Made by a program: the position numbers and the translations under genes. Source: CAZUGA01 sp964619885 (GTDB lineage Bacteria > Pseudomonadota > Gammaproteobacteria > Methylococcales > UBA1147). Taken from it: 64,000 nucleotides of DNA. The notes under the pieces were generated by a model. The model was not told the DNA's origin. It did no database searches and saw only the letters and a list, made by a program, of their open reading frames with translations. The first letter of the stretch is position 1; each line of letters starts with the position of its first letter. Shown here piece by piece: positions 8,709 to 17,768 of this stretch. The DNA is taken from the NCBI GenBank assembly GCA_964619885.1, contig CAZUGA010000004.1, positions 1-64,000 on the forward strand, written 5' to 3'.

Positions 8709-9176
8709 ATGAAAATTCATCTTATTGCGATTGGTGACCGTATGCCGGCATGGGTCCAGCAGGGTTTTGATGAATACACGAAAAGAATAAGTGGTGACTT
8801 TAAAGTTGTTTTAACAGAAATCTCGGCTGGCAAACGCCGAAAAAATAATGATATTACTAAATTGATTAGGTTGGAAGGAGAAAAAATGTTGGGTGCCATT
8901 CCGCGCGAAGGTCATGCTGTTGCGTTGGATGCTATGGGTCAGCATTGGAATACCGAGGAATTGTCGCAACGCTTGTCAGTATGGATGGCGTCGGGTAAAG
9001 ATGTCGCATTGATGGTCGGTGGACCAGAAGGTTTGTCGCCTGCATGCAAAGAGCGTGCGCAGGAATGTTGGAGTCTATCGCGGCTTACTTTCCCGCATCC
9101 ATTGGTCCGGGTTGTTGTCGCTGAACAATTGTATAGGGCTTGGAGTATTCTGCGCAGTCATCCTTATCATCGATGA
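8709..9176 (+). CDS. rlmH: 23S rRNA pseudouridine-1915 N3-methyltransferase RlmH
   Basis: RlmH methylates pseudouridine 1915 in helix 69 of 23S rRNA on the assembled 70S ribosome, using S-adenosylmethionine. I chose the ATG at 8709 because it gives MKIHLIAIGDRMP and exactly 155 residues, the standard family length; the open frame extends 35 codons further upstream without homologous residues. The SPOUT knot is visible as VALMVGGPEG and in the C-terminal VVVAEQLYRAWSILRSHPYH, which matches the family end. The stop codon overlaps the maf start (ATGA), so the two are coupled. This pair heads the conserved rlmH-maf-rng-yhdP block. Confidence 0.95.
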   Translation: MKIHLIAIGDRMPAWVQQGFDEYTKRISGDFKVVLTEISAGKRRKNNDITKLIRLEGEKMLGAIPREGHAVALDAMGQHWNTEELSQRLSVWMASGKDVALMVGGPEGLSPACKERAQECWSLSRLTFPHPLVRVVVAEQLYRAWSILRSHPYHR

Positions 9177-9760
9177 ATGATTCTGAATCGCAACTCATAC
9201 TTGCCTCATCTTCGCCTAGACGAAAGGCATTATTGGACCAGATTGGCGTGCAATATTCGGTGCTGCCAACGGATATTGACGAACGCGCATTGGATGATGA
9301 ATTGCCGGAACACTATGTGCAGCGGTTGGCAGCTGCAAAATCTCAGCGCGGTCGTGACCTCACAGGTGCTGTCGTACCGGTATTAGGTGCGGATACGATT
9401 GTGGTTGTAGAGAGAAATATCTTGGGGAAACCAAAGAACAAGGATCAAGCGCTAGAAATGTTGCGCTGTCTGTCGGGGCGCAGTCATCGAGTATTGAGTG
9501 CGGTGTCTATTCGCTCAAACCAACACCTACAGGCATTGAGTGCGACAACGGTGCATTTTAGAGCCTTGAGTGAGCATGAAATCGAAGCGTATTGGGATAG
9601 TGGTGAACCCTGTGATAAAGCGGGCGCCTATGGTATTCAAGGTATCGCTGCGATATTTGTCAGTCGGATTGAGGGTAGTTTTACCGGTGTGGTCGGTTTG
9701 CCGTTGTTTGAAACATCAGAATTACTAATGAAAACCGGCGTTGAGTGTTCGCTGGCATAA
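9173..9760 (+). CDS. maf: Maf-type nucleoside triphosphate pyrophosphatase (YhdE-like)
   Basis: Maf proteins hydrolyse non-canonical or excess nucleoside triphosphates; the YhdE branch prefers dTTP and UTP. The start at 9173 overlaps the rlmH stop, and the 195-residue product begins with LILASSSPRRKALLDQIG, the family fingerprint. The conserved metal and base-binding segments VLGADTIVVVE, GRSHRVLSAV and DKAGAYGIQGIAA are present in order. Ten bases separate it from rng. YhdE beside RNase G is the normal gammaproteobacterial arrangement, which supports the dTTP/UTPase subtype, although specificity cannot be proven from sequence alone. Confidence 0.92.
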   Translation: MNDSESQLILASSSPRRKALLDQIGVQYSVLPTDIDERALDDELPEHYVQRLAAAKSQRGRDLTGAVVPVLGADTIVVVERNILGKPKNKDQALEMLRCLSGRSHRVLSAVSIRSNQHLQALSATTVHFRALSEHEIEAYWDSGEPCDKAGAYGIQGIAAIFVSRIEGSFTGVVGLPLFETSELLMKTGVECSLA

Positions 9761-9769
9761 AACAATATT

Positions 9770-11224
9770 ATGAGCGATGAAATTTTAATAAATGTTACCC
9801 CACCGGAAACGCGCGTAGCTGTTGTGGAAAATGGTGTGGTCCAGGAAGTGATCATCGAGCGGGCGCGTAAGCGGGGCCTTGTCGGTAATATTTATAAAGG
9901 GCGCGTCTGTCGGGTTTTACCGGGCATGCAAGCCGCTTTTGTTGATATTGGTTTGGAGCGGGCCGCCTTTTTGCATGTCTCCGATCTGAGCGGCCGTGAT
10001 ACTGAGAATTTGGCGCAGGAAAATATAGACCGAATATTGCATGAAAATCAGGATTTGGTGGTTCAGGTAACCAAAGACCCATTAGGTTCCAAAGGTGCCC
10101 GGTTGACCACGGAACTGTCTATTCCATCGCGCTACATGGTTTACATGCCGTATTCAAAGTCTTCAGGGATTTCCCAGCGTATTGAATGCGATGTTGAACG
10201 CGATCGATTGAAGTCTTGCGCTGATAAGTTTCAGGAAGAATTTGAAACTGGAGCTTTTATTGCCAGAACGGCGGCGGAATGTATCGAAAAAAGCGTTTTG
10301 CGCACCGATATGATGTTCCTGGTCAAGCTTTGGCGCTCGGTTTGCGAGCGTATCCAAAGCGCCGAAGTTAAATCGTTGATTCATACGGATCTCCCGTTAA
10401 GCATCAGGACACTAAGAGATTTGTACCGGGAACAGATCGATAAAATCCGCGTTGATTCCCGAGAAACCTATGGACAATTGCTTAAGTTTGCGGAGGAGTT
10501 TGTGCCTGAGGTGACCGAACTTGTCGAGCACTATGCGGGCGAGCGTCCAATCTTCGACATTTTCGGTATCGAGGACGATATTCAAAAGGCATTGGCGCGC
10601 AAGGTGTTGCTTAAATCCGGGGGACATTTGGTAATTGATCAAACCGAAGCTATGACGACCGTCGATGTGAATACCGGGGGTTATGTTGGCAAACGTAGTC
10701 TGGAAGAAACCATATTCAAGACCAACCTGGAAGCCGCACAAACGATTGCGAGGCAATTGCGGCTGCGCAATCTCGGTGGGATCATTATCATTGATTTCAT
10801 CGATATGCAGGACGAAGATCATAAACAGCAAGTATTGCAAGCATTTGAGAAGCATCTTGAGCGGGATCACGCGAAAACCAGTATTAGCGAAGTCTCTTGG
10901 CTGGGGTTGGTTGAAATGACCCGAAAAAGAACCCGAGAAAGTTTGGAACATATTTTGTGTGAACCCTGTACAACCTGCGGTGGGCGCGGTGTGCTCAAAA
11001 CACCGGAAACGACCTGTTTGGAAATATTTCGCGAAATTATTCGTGAGGTAAAACAATACGAGATGGAATCTATATTGGTGTTGGCGGCGAACGAGGTGGT
11101 TGAGAGGTTGTTGGATGAAGAAGCGGGACCATTGTCGGAGTTAGAGGAATTTCTAGGTGTGCGGATCAAATTTCGGGCTGAGTCGCAATATACCCAGGAA
11201 CAGTACGATGTGGTTTTGTTGTGA
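9770..11224 (+). CDS. rng: Ribonuclease G
   Basis: RNase G is an RNase E-type endoribonuclease that matures the 5' end of 16S rRNA and degrades some mRNAs. The 484-residue product has the normal length. An S1 RNA-binding domain (about residues 37-120) contains GNIYKGRVCRVLPGMQAAFVD split over two strands. The catalytic DNase I-like domain carries the magnesium-binding aspartates in TTVDVNTGGYVGKR and IIIIDFIDMQDEDHK. The zinc-link cysteines are CEPCTTCGGRG near residue 402. The start MSDEILINVTPPETRVA is canonical. It belongs to the maf-rng-yhdP-nit-tldD series, but a gap of nearly 300 bases separates it from yhdP. Confidence 0.96.
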   Translation: MSDEILINVTPPETRVAVVENGVVQEVIIERARKRGLVGNIYKGRVCRVLPGMQAAFVDIGLERAAFLHVSDLSGRDTENLAQENIDRILHENQDLVVQVTKDPLGSKGARLTTELSIPSRYMVYMPYSKSSGISQRIECDVERDRLKSCADKFQEEFETGAFIARTAAECIEKSVLRTDMMFLVKLWRSVCERIQSAEVKSLIHTDLPLSIRTLRDLYREQIDKIRVDSRETYGQLLKFAEEFVPEVTELVEHYAGERPIFDIFGIEDDIQKALARKVLLKSGGHLVIDQTEAMTTVDVNTGGYVGKRSLEETIFKTNLEAAQTIARQLRLRNLGGIIIIDFIDMQDEDHKQQVLQAFEKHLERDHAKTSISEVSWLGLVEMTRKRTRESLEHILCEPCTTCGGRGVLKTPETTCLEIFREIIREVKQYEMESILVLAANEVVERLLDEEAGPLSELEEFLGVRIKFRAESQYTQEQYDVVLL

Positions 11225-11521
11225 AAGAAGGATCCGGATGCGAAATAAGAGTGTTTTTAAGACGCTATTCGAACATATCTTGGTAGTGTTTAGGTATTGC
11301 AATAGTACGAAGATAGGCGATGGATAATTTCGGATGGTTTTAAAAATTTGATGTGTTGGTTAAAACGCAACATTTGATCTTATTCACGCGATCTGGCCGA
11401 CATCGTTATCTGGTAGTGTCCGAATGTGCTAACCATTGCCGGGTAAAAGTTTTCGCTTGTCGTTAAGATTTTGTCCCTGCTAAACGCTCTACCACCGCTA
11501 ATGTCACTCTAGAGTTTCGAT
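11225..11521. other. Intergenic region between rng and yhdP, nothing recognised
   Basis: These 297 bases contain no open frame of note, no strong hairpin and no RNA gene that I can see. It may hold a separate promoter for yhdP, because most relatives keep rng and yhdP closer together. Confidence 0.4.
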
Positions 11522-14500
11522 GTGCGCTTAATTTTTCATATAACCCGGTCGACCCTATTTTTGCTGCTAGTCGGGCTAGTATTGTTGGCGCTCGCGTTGA
11601 GTGTTGCGCGCTCTATGCTGCCGCAAATTGAGGAATACAAGCTCGAGGTTGTATCTCAACTAGGTCAGTTTATAGGTAATCCCGTACGGGTTGGGAAAAT
11701 AGGCGCCAGGATGCGCGGTTTTCGCCCGGAATTGGTTTTTCACCAATTAGAGGTTCTCGATCCGGTAGATCATCGGGTAATACTCCGCTTCGGACAAATG
11801 CGCACAGGGCTTAATCTTAAGCAACTGGTTTTAGACGGACATTTTCAACCAGCGTCGATTAGCATTATTGGAGCGAACATTTCCGTGCGCCGGGAGGTGG
11901 ATGGTGAGATTAGGATTATTGGTCTAGATGCCAATGCCGAAACGCCGCGTTGGCTATTTGAGGATGGATTATTCGAGGTATTGCAAAGTGATGTGGAATG
12001 GCAGGACCTTAAGCTGGCTGGCGCAAAGCAAGAGTTTTCGAATGTTGATATAAAGCTGAAAAATGATGGAGATGCGCACAAAGTAGCGATAGAACTCGGT
12101 TTGCCCGAGTCGTTGGGGCGGTCGCTGTCGATTCGAATGGATTATATTGGGGATATTTTTGTTGCAAATTGCTGCTCGGGGCAACTTTACGTAGAAGGTA
12201 TTAAAGTTGCCTACGGTGAAGTGTTCAAGGATTTGGCGATAGATGGCTATAGTGTGCGTCGCGGCCATGGAGACTTTAAGTTGTGGAGCCGCTGGAAGGA
12301 TTCGAGAGTTATTTCCATAGGTGGAGAGATTGATGCGAGGCAAACTCGAATATCACATTCGATACCTAGAGGTTCTAGTTTAAAAGACTTTGTAGATTTG
12401 AGCCAATTGGCGGGGCGCTTTCTATGGGTTGAAGAAAATAGTGGTTGGCGCTTGAATATCAATCGGTTTAAGCTGAATGTGTCGGATAGTCCTTGGCCTG
12501 TGTCCGCCTACACTCTTGAATACGATGCGTCAAACAGCCGGTTTTCGGGGATTGCTTCTTATCTTCGGCTTGATGATTTGCAGCAGTTTTTGCATGGACT
12601 GTCGATTTTGCAGCCTGACTTGGAGCAGACGCTACATACTATTGAACCTCGGGGTGAATTGTTCTCTAGCCATTTTGATTATCGCAAGCAAACGAACGAA
12701 TTAAGAGGATCTTATTTATGCACCCGGTTCCACAATTTTGCTGCAAATGCTTGGAATGGATTGCCCAGTGTAGCGCGATTGGATGGGGAAATTTGCGGGG
12801 ATTACAAGCGTGGCCAGCTTGAATTGAAAGGAGGCGGCAGTCAATTAAATTTTGCGCCGACGTTTAGATTCCCGTTTGCCTTTAATTACTTGGCCGGGCG
12901 GATTAATTGGGCGCTGGAGGACGATGTATTCAGTGTAAGTAGCCAATCAATACTGGCAAATACGCCTTATCTGGAGACACAAACGCGCTTTAAATTGGAT
13001 ATACCGGAAAGTGACCCCATACCGTTTCTGGATATTCAGGTGGATTTTAGAAATGGCGTAGGGCCGAATCTTTATCGATACATTCCGGTTACGGTGCTTT
13101 CTAAACCGTTGGTAGATTGGCTGGATCAAGCGGTTATTGGCGGAATTCTTGGCAGTGGGCGGGCGTTATTGCGGGGCCCGTTAATGGCATTTCCTTACAG
13201 AGATAGTAGCGGGGTTTTTGAGGTTGTGATGGACGCGCAGAATATCGATTTGCGCTTTCATAACCGCTGGCCGCATTTAACTGGAGATAGCGCCCATCTG
13301 TTGTTTCATCAAGCTGGCGCTGAAATTCACTCCGATACTGCAAGTATTCTCAATGTACCCCTGAAATCGGTAACCGCGTCGGCTGTTGATTTTGATTTTG
13401 ATGATTATTTTATAGTCGAAGGGAACGCTGACGGTAGTATTGCTCAAACCCTCAGTATTATTCGGAATTCGCCGTTAAGGAATCGATTCGAGCCTTTATT
13501 GGAATTGGTTAAAGTGAGCGGGCGAAACCACGTTGAGATGGATGTCAAGATTCCTATGGCCAAACATTTGAACGACGTTTTGGTGGGGGGTAAGGCGGAT
13601 CTTAGGCGCACCGAGTTAGACGTCTTCGATTTGTCACTTAACGGTGTTAAAGGGCGGCTGAAATTTGACCAGAATGGGGTCAGCGCGAATGAAATTTATG
13701 GTTCATTCTTAGAAAAGCCCGCCAAAATAAAAGTTATGGATTTGGACGACAAATTAGATATACAAATTGATGGGACGGCGGATAGCTCAACGATCAATAA
13801 AAAATATCCGAACCAAATTTGGCAATACATGCAAGGGGTAGCGGACTTTAGATTGGATGTTAAGCTCCCTAAAGATACCAATCGCTTATTTGCCGATATT
13901 AACTGGACGAGCGACATGAAAGGGATGGAATTAAAATATCCATCCCCACTGGGAAAAGAAAGTAGCGTAGTTCGTCCGTTGCAATTGAAAACGTATTTGG
14001 CTGAAGGGCAGAAAATTCCGCTGGAGATTAAATATAGTGACTTGGCGCAAGCGGAGTTTCAATATTTCAATTCCGATCGTGGAATTGAGCTGGAAAGCGG
14101 ACGAATAGCATTGGGCAAGGCGTCTTTGCCGATGAAACCCCATGCTGGTGTTGCGTTAAATGCCAGCTTGCCTTCCGCGGATATTGGATCTTGGCTCAAT
14201 TTGGCAATCGGTCAGAGCGACGTTTCTACTCAACCCAGTCAGGGTTACTTGAGATCTCTAGATATACAAGTCGACAAGTTGTTATGGGGGCGGAAAAACT
14301 TTGGATCGGCTGGGTTGAGTTTGCGAAAGACCGGCGACCGATGGAGTGGTCTTTTGCGGGGTGAATATGCGCAGGGTCAATTGAAATTCGATCATGGTTC
14401 GAAGACAGAATTGAATTTTGATCTGGACTATATAAAAATTCCTCCGATAACATCAACGGAGCAGGAATCGGAAGAGACCTACTTAAATATCAACCCGAGC

Positions 14501-15319
14501 ACTATTCCGCGAGTCATTTTAAAAAGTAGGTCATTGATTTGGGACGGAATTGATTATGGTCGTTTGGAATTATCGACTTCGCGCCAATCTGTAGGTCTAC
14601 AAATAGATAAGTTAGACCTTGTTGCTGCGAATTGCGAGATTCGCGCATCCGGTCGATGGACAGGATTAAATTCGAGCGCATTAACCGCGTTATCAGGACA
14701 GGTTTCGATTGCCGATCTGGGTTTGTTTTTAACCCGAGCGGGTAAGTCAAATGTATTTAATGAAACACCTGTCGATAGTCATTTTGTACTAAAATGGGAC
14801 GGTACGCCGTTTGATTTTTCGGCCGAATCCATTGTCGGCGACGCTAGTGTTAGCTTTGGTAAAGGTCGGTTGCTATCGGTTGAGCCCGGAATTGGTCGGC
14901 TATTTGGAATATTTAATCTGGATGCATTGAAAAGTTTGTTGCTGTTGGATTTCAGACACCTGTTTGGCAAAGGTCTGGCCTTTGACAAAGTACAAAGCAA
15001 CTTTGATATAGCAAATGGACATGCGAAAATCAAAGACTTTTTAATCGATGCAATCCCGGCGCGGATTACACTAAGCGGGGACGTAAATCTTATCGATAAA
15101 AAGCTGGATCAAATTGTCACAGTCGTTCCCAAAGGTGTCGTAGCATTTGGCGCTTCGGTACTGTTGAATCAGCAATTACCTGGGACGTCTATTGATGGGT
15201 TGATAAGCCGGGAATATCGCGTGACGGGCAATTGGGATAATCCAAATATTACCCGTCTGACTGAAGGCCACGATTTATCAAGGATATCTGATTGGAGTCA
15301 ATCGAGTGATCAGCCCTAA
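11522..15319 (+). CDS. yhdP: YhdP/AsmA-like outer-membrane phospholipid transport protein
   Basis: This 1265-residue protein matches YhdP (TIGR02099), an inner-membrane anchored AsmA-like protein. In E. coli it moves phospholipids to the outer membrane with TamB and YdbH. It has one N-terminal transmembrane helix (about residues 9-30) and a very long beta-rich periplasmic body, as expected of a bridge-like lipid carrier. The C-terminal region with VEPGIGRLFGIFNLDALK and GDVNLIDKKLDQIVTVVPKG is diagnostic. The start is GTG at 11522; no good ribosome-binding site is visible, so the exact start is uncertain by a few codons. The nitrilase gene follows after 26 bases. Confidence 0.92.
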   Translation: MRLIFHITRSTLFLLLVGLVLLALALSVARSMLPQIEEYKLEVVSQLGQFIGNPVRVGKIGARMRGFRPELVFHQLEVLDPVDHRVILRFGQMRTGLNLKQLVLDGHFQPASISIIGANISVRREVDGEIRIIGLDANAETPRWLFEDGLFEVLQSDVEWQDLKLAGAKQEFSNVDIKLKNDGDAHKVAIELGLPESLGRSLSIRMDYIGDIFVANCCSGQLYVEGIKVAYGEVFKDLAIDGYSVRRGHGDFKLWSRWKDSRVISIGGEIDARQTRISHSIPRGSSLKDFVDLSQLAGRFLWVEENSGWRLNINRFKLNVSDSPWPVSAYTLEYDASNSRFSGIASYLRLDDLQQFLHGLSILQPDLEQTLHTIEPRGELFSSHFDYRKQTNELRGSYLCTRFHNFAANAWNGLPSVARLDGEICGDYKRGQLELKGGGSQLNFAPTFRFPFAFNYLAGRINWALEDDVFSVSSQSILANTPYLETQTRFKLDIPESDPIPFLDIQVDFRNGVGPNLYRYIPVTVLSKPLVDWLDQAVIGGILGSGRALLRGPLMAFPYRDSSGVFEVVMDAQNIDLRFHNRWPHLTGDSAHLLFHQAGAEIHSDTASILNVPLKSVTASAVDFDFDDYFIVEGNADGSIAQTLSIIRNSPLRNRFEPLLELVKVSGRNHVEMDVKIPMAKHLNDVLVGGKADLRRTELDVFDLSLNGVKGRLKFDQNGVSANEIYGSFLEKPAKIKVMDLDDKLDIQIDGTADSSTINKKYPNQIWQYMQGVADFRLDVKLPKDTNRLFADINWTSDMKGMELKYPSPLGKESSVVRPLQLKTYLAEGQKIPLEIKYSDLAQAEFQYFNSDRGIELESGRIALGKASLPMKPHAGVALNASLPSADIGSWLNLAIGQSDVSTQPSQGYLRSLDIQVDKLLWGRKNFGSAGLSLRKTGDRWSGLLRGEYAQGQLKFDHGSKTELNFDLDYIKIPPITSTEQESEETYLNINPSTIPRVILKSRSLIWDGIDYGRLELSTSRQSVGLQIDKLDLVAANCEIRASGRWTGLNSSALTALSGQVSIADLGLFLTRAGKSNVFNETPVDSHFVLKWDGTPFDFSAESIVGDASVSFGKGRLLSVEPGIGRLFGIFNLDALKSLLLLDFRHLFGKGLAFDKVQSNFDIANGHAKIKDFLIDAIPARITLSGDVNLIDKKLDQIVTVVPKGVVAFGASVLLNQQLPGTSIDGLISREYRVTGNWDNPNITRLTEGHDLSRISDWSQSSDQP

Positions 15320-15345
15320 ACTATTACAAAAACGAGAACAGTTAA

Positions 15346-16167
15346 ATGAATAAGTGTGCTGCCATCCAAATGGCTTCCAGCCCGAATGTAGATGCCAACT
15401 TGACCGAAGCCAAGCGATTGATAGAGCAAGCTGTGGCAAAAGGTGCAGAGTTGATCGTTTTGCCGGAAAACTTTGCGATTATGGGGTTGACCGAATTCGA
15501 TAAACTTGATCACTCAGAATCTGAAGGTGATGGCCCTATTCAGGAATTTTTGTCCAGCGTCGCGAAAAGTTTTTCGGTTTGGCTGGTTGCGGGTACTATC
15601 CCATTACAAGCCGACGATTCTAAAAAGATTCGCGCCTGTTGTATGGTGTTCGATGCAAATGGAAAACGTGTTGCGCGCTACGATAAAATTCATTTATTCG
15701 ATGTGGATGTCCCCGGTACCGATGAACAATATCGAGAATCGGATACGATAGAGCCCGGCACAAATAATACGTTGGTGTTTGAGACACCTTTTGGCAAGCT
15801 TGGGTTAGCGGTATGCTACGATTTACGCTTTCCAGAACTTTTCCGGCAAATGCTGAATAATGGTGTTGATATCATCGCGTTACCGGCGGCATTCACACAA
15901 GAAACCGGCGCTGCGCATTGGGAAGTATTGGTGCGTGCCCGTGCGGTGGAAAATTTGTGCTACGTCATTGCCGCAAATCAAGGGGGTTTTCATATGAATG
16001 GGCGGCAAACTTTTGGCCACAGTATGATTGTCGATCCTTGGGGAACAGTGCTGGCAAAACGATCGACCGGCTCAGGGGTTGTTTTTGCGGAAATTGATCC
16101 GGCGAAGTTGGACAAGATACGTGGTAGTTTCCCGGTCTTGGAACATCGACGTTTAAGCTGCGGGTGA
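15346..16167 (+). CDS. Carbon-nitrogen hydrolase of the Nit family
   Basis: This 273-residue enzyme of the nitrilase superfamily, Nit1/Nit2 branch, is often a deaminated-glutathione or omega-amidase type repair enzyme. The catalytic triad is visible: Glu in LPENFAIMG (about residue 41), Lys in YDKIHLFDVDV (about 110) and Cys in LAVCYDLRFPELF (about 147). A final HRRLSCG closes the protein. It sits between yhdP and tldD, the usual position in gammaproteobacteria, and its end overlaps the start region of tldD. Substrate cannot be read from the sequence; deaminated glutathione amidase is the best guess from the YafV/Nit1 group. Confidence 0.9.
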   Translation: MNKCAAIQMASSPNVDANLTEAKRLIEQAVAKGAELIVLPENFAIMGLTEFDKLDHSESEGDGPIQEFLSSVAKSFSVWLVAGTIPLQADDSKKIRACCMVFDANGKRVARYDKIHLFDVDVPGTDEQYRESDTIEPGTNNTLVFETPFGKLGLAVCYDLRFPELFRQMLNNGVDIIALPAAFTQETGAAHWEVLVRARAVENLCYVIAANQGGFHMNGRQTFGHSMIVDPWGTVLAKRSTGSGVVFAEIDPAKLDKIRGSFPVLEHRRLSCG

Positions 16168-17621
16168 TGAATATGGTAACCAACGATACACTTTCGATTG
16201 CGCAAGACTCAATCCTGGTGCCTGCGGGACTGGTACAACATGATATTGATAGAGTGATGTCAGAGTTGGCCGGTGGCAGTGTTGACCAAGCAGATATTTA
16301 TTTTCAATCGAGCCGATACGAATCTTGGTTGCTCGAAGATGGCATTATTAAGGAAGGAAGCCATAGCATTGAGCAGGGTGCAGGGGTTCGCGCGATTTCC
16401 GGTACAAAAACCGGATTTGCCTATAGCGATGATATTGAAGTGTCCGCGCTACTCGAGGCCGCAAAAAACGTGCATAGCATTAGTCGCAGTGGCGGATCCG
16501 GAACATTGCCACAACAAACCGCATCGCATCCGCCGAGCTTATACCGACCAATTGATCCTTTGCAATCGATCCCCGAGCACGAAAAAATAGATTTGTTAAA
16601 CCGAATCGACCGTGAGATTCGTCGGTTGGATGACCGGATAGAGCAAGTTATTGTGAGCTTGGTGGGTTGTCACGATGTCGTTTTGGTGGCAGGTCTGGAT
16701 GGTCAAATGGCGGGTGACGTCAGGCCGTTGGTGCGAATGAATGTTTCGGTCATTGTCGAACAGAATGGACGCAGAGAACAGGGCAGTTCGGGGGGGGGCG
16801 CGAGAATGGATTACCGCTATTTTATAGACCAGGATAGGGCGATGGAATATGGCCGAGAGGCTGTAAGGCAGGCCTTGGTTAACCTTGAAGCTGTTGATGC
16901 ACCGGCCGGCAATATGGTTGTAGTACTGGGTCCTGGGTGGCCGGGTATTTTGTTGCACGAAGCCATAGGTCACGGTTTGGAAGGTGATTTTAATCGTAAA
17001 GAAACCTCGGCTTTCAGTGGCCGTGTCGGGGAAAAGGTTGCTGGTGATTTGTGTACCGTAGTTGATGACGGCACTTTAGTAGATCGACGCGGATCGTTAA
17101 CTATAGATGATGAAGGAACGACTACGGAGAATACCGTCCTAATCGAGAATGGCATTCTAAAAGGTTATATGCAGGATAAGCTGAATGCGAGGTTGATGGG
17201 GGTTAAGCCGACTGGCAACGGGCGACGGGAGTCTTACGCGCACTTGCCCATGCCAAGGATGACTAATACCTACATGTTGCCCGGGCCACATGAACCTGAT
17301 GAGATTATCGGGTCGGTCAAAAAAGGACTATACGCGAAAAATTTTGCCGGTGGTCAAGTCGACATCACGTCTGGTAAATTTGTATTTTCGGCAAGTGAAG
17401 CGTACTTGGTCGAAGACGGAAAAGTGGCCCAACCGGTCAAAGGCGCAACCCTGATCGGCAATGGCCCGGACGTATTAACCCGGGTCAGTATGGTTGGTAA
17501 TGACCTGCAGTTTGACAGTGGTGTAGGAACCTGTGGGAAAGAAGGCCAAAGCGTACCGGTTGGTGTAGGCCAGCCGACGTTGAAAATCGATGGATTGACG
17601 GTTGGCGGCACCAGCGTTTAG
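16164..17621 (+). CDS. tldD: Metalloprotease TldD
   Basis: TldD and TldE (PmbA) form a cytosolic heterodimeric zinc protease that processes unfolded peptides such as microcin B17 and degrades CcdA. The HExxxH zinc site is in LLHEAIGHGLEGDF near residue 264. The third ligand region, GVGTCGKEGQSVPVGVGQP, is intact near the C-terminus. The product is about 485 residues, the normal size. The first possible start is GTG at 16164, overlapping the nitrilase stop; ATG codons at 16167 and 16173 are alternatives. Its partner pmbA follows 147 bases downstream. A second, diverged TldD/TldE pair lies at 27.4-30.2 kb. Confidence 0.95.
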   Translation: MMNMVTNDTLSIAQDSILVPAGLVQHDIDRVMSELAGGSVDQADIYFQSSRYESWLLEDGIIKEGSHSIEQGAGVRAISGTKTGFAYSDDIEVSALLEAAKNVHSISRSGGSGTLPQQTASHPPSLYRPIDPLQSIPEHEKIDLLNRIDREIRRLDDRIEQVIVSLVGCHDVVLVAGLDGQMAGDVRPLVRMNVSVIVEQNGRREQGSSGGGARMDYRYFIDQDRAMEYGREAVRQALVNLEAVDAPAGNMVVVLGPGWPGILLHEAIGHGLEGDFNRKETSAFSGRVGEKVAGDLCTVVDDGTLVDRRGSLTIDDEGTTTENTVLIENGILKGYMQDKLNARLMGVKPTGNGRRESYAHLPMPRMTNTYMLPGPHEPDEIIGSVKKGLYAKNFAGGQVDITSGKFVFSASEAYLVEDGKVAQPVKGATLIGNGPDVLTRVSMVGNDLQFDSGVGTCGKEGQSVPVGVGQPTLKIDGLTVGGTSV

Positions 17622-17768
17622 CGCTAGATAATTGCCGGTAGATTTATGTTAGACAGATTCTCTGACGAATAGCAAGGTTGAGTTCATCAAGACTAAGCGC
17701 GTATACGAATATGCTGAACCTTGATCTTCCCCCTTTTGGTCTCCAGAAAAAATTTTGAGGAAACGAAA

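Noticed and set aside
10412..11056. Long open frame (214 codons) on the minus strand opposite rng
   Set aside because: It lies wholly inside the rng coding sequence, has no recognisable domain, and mirrors the codon pattern of rng.
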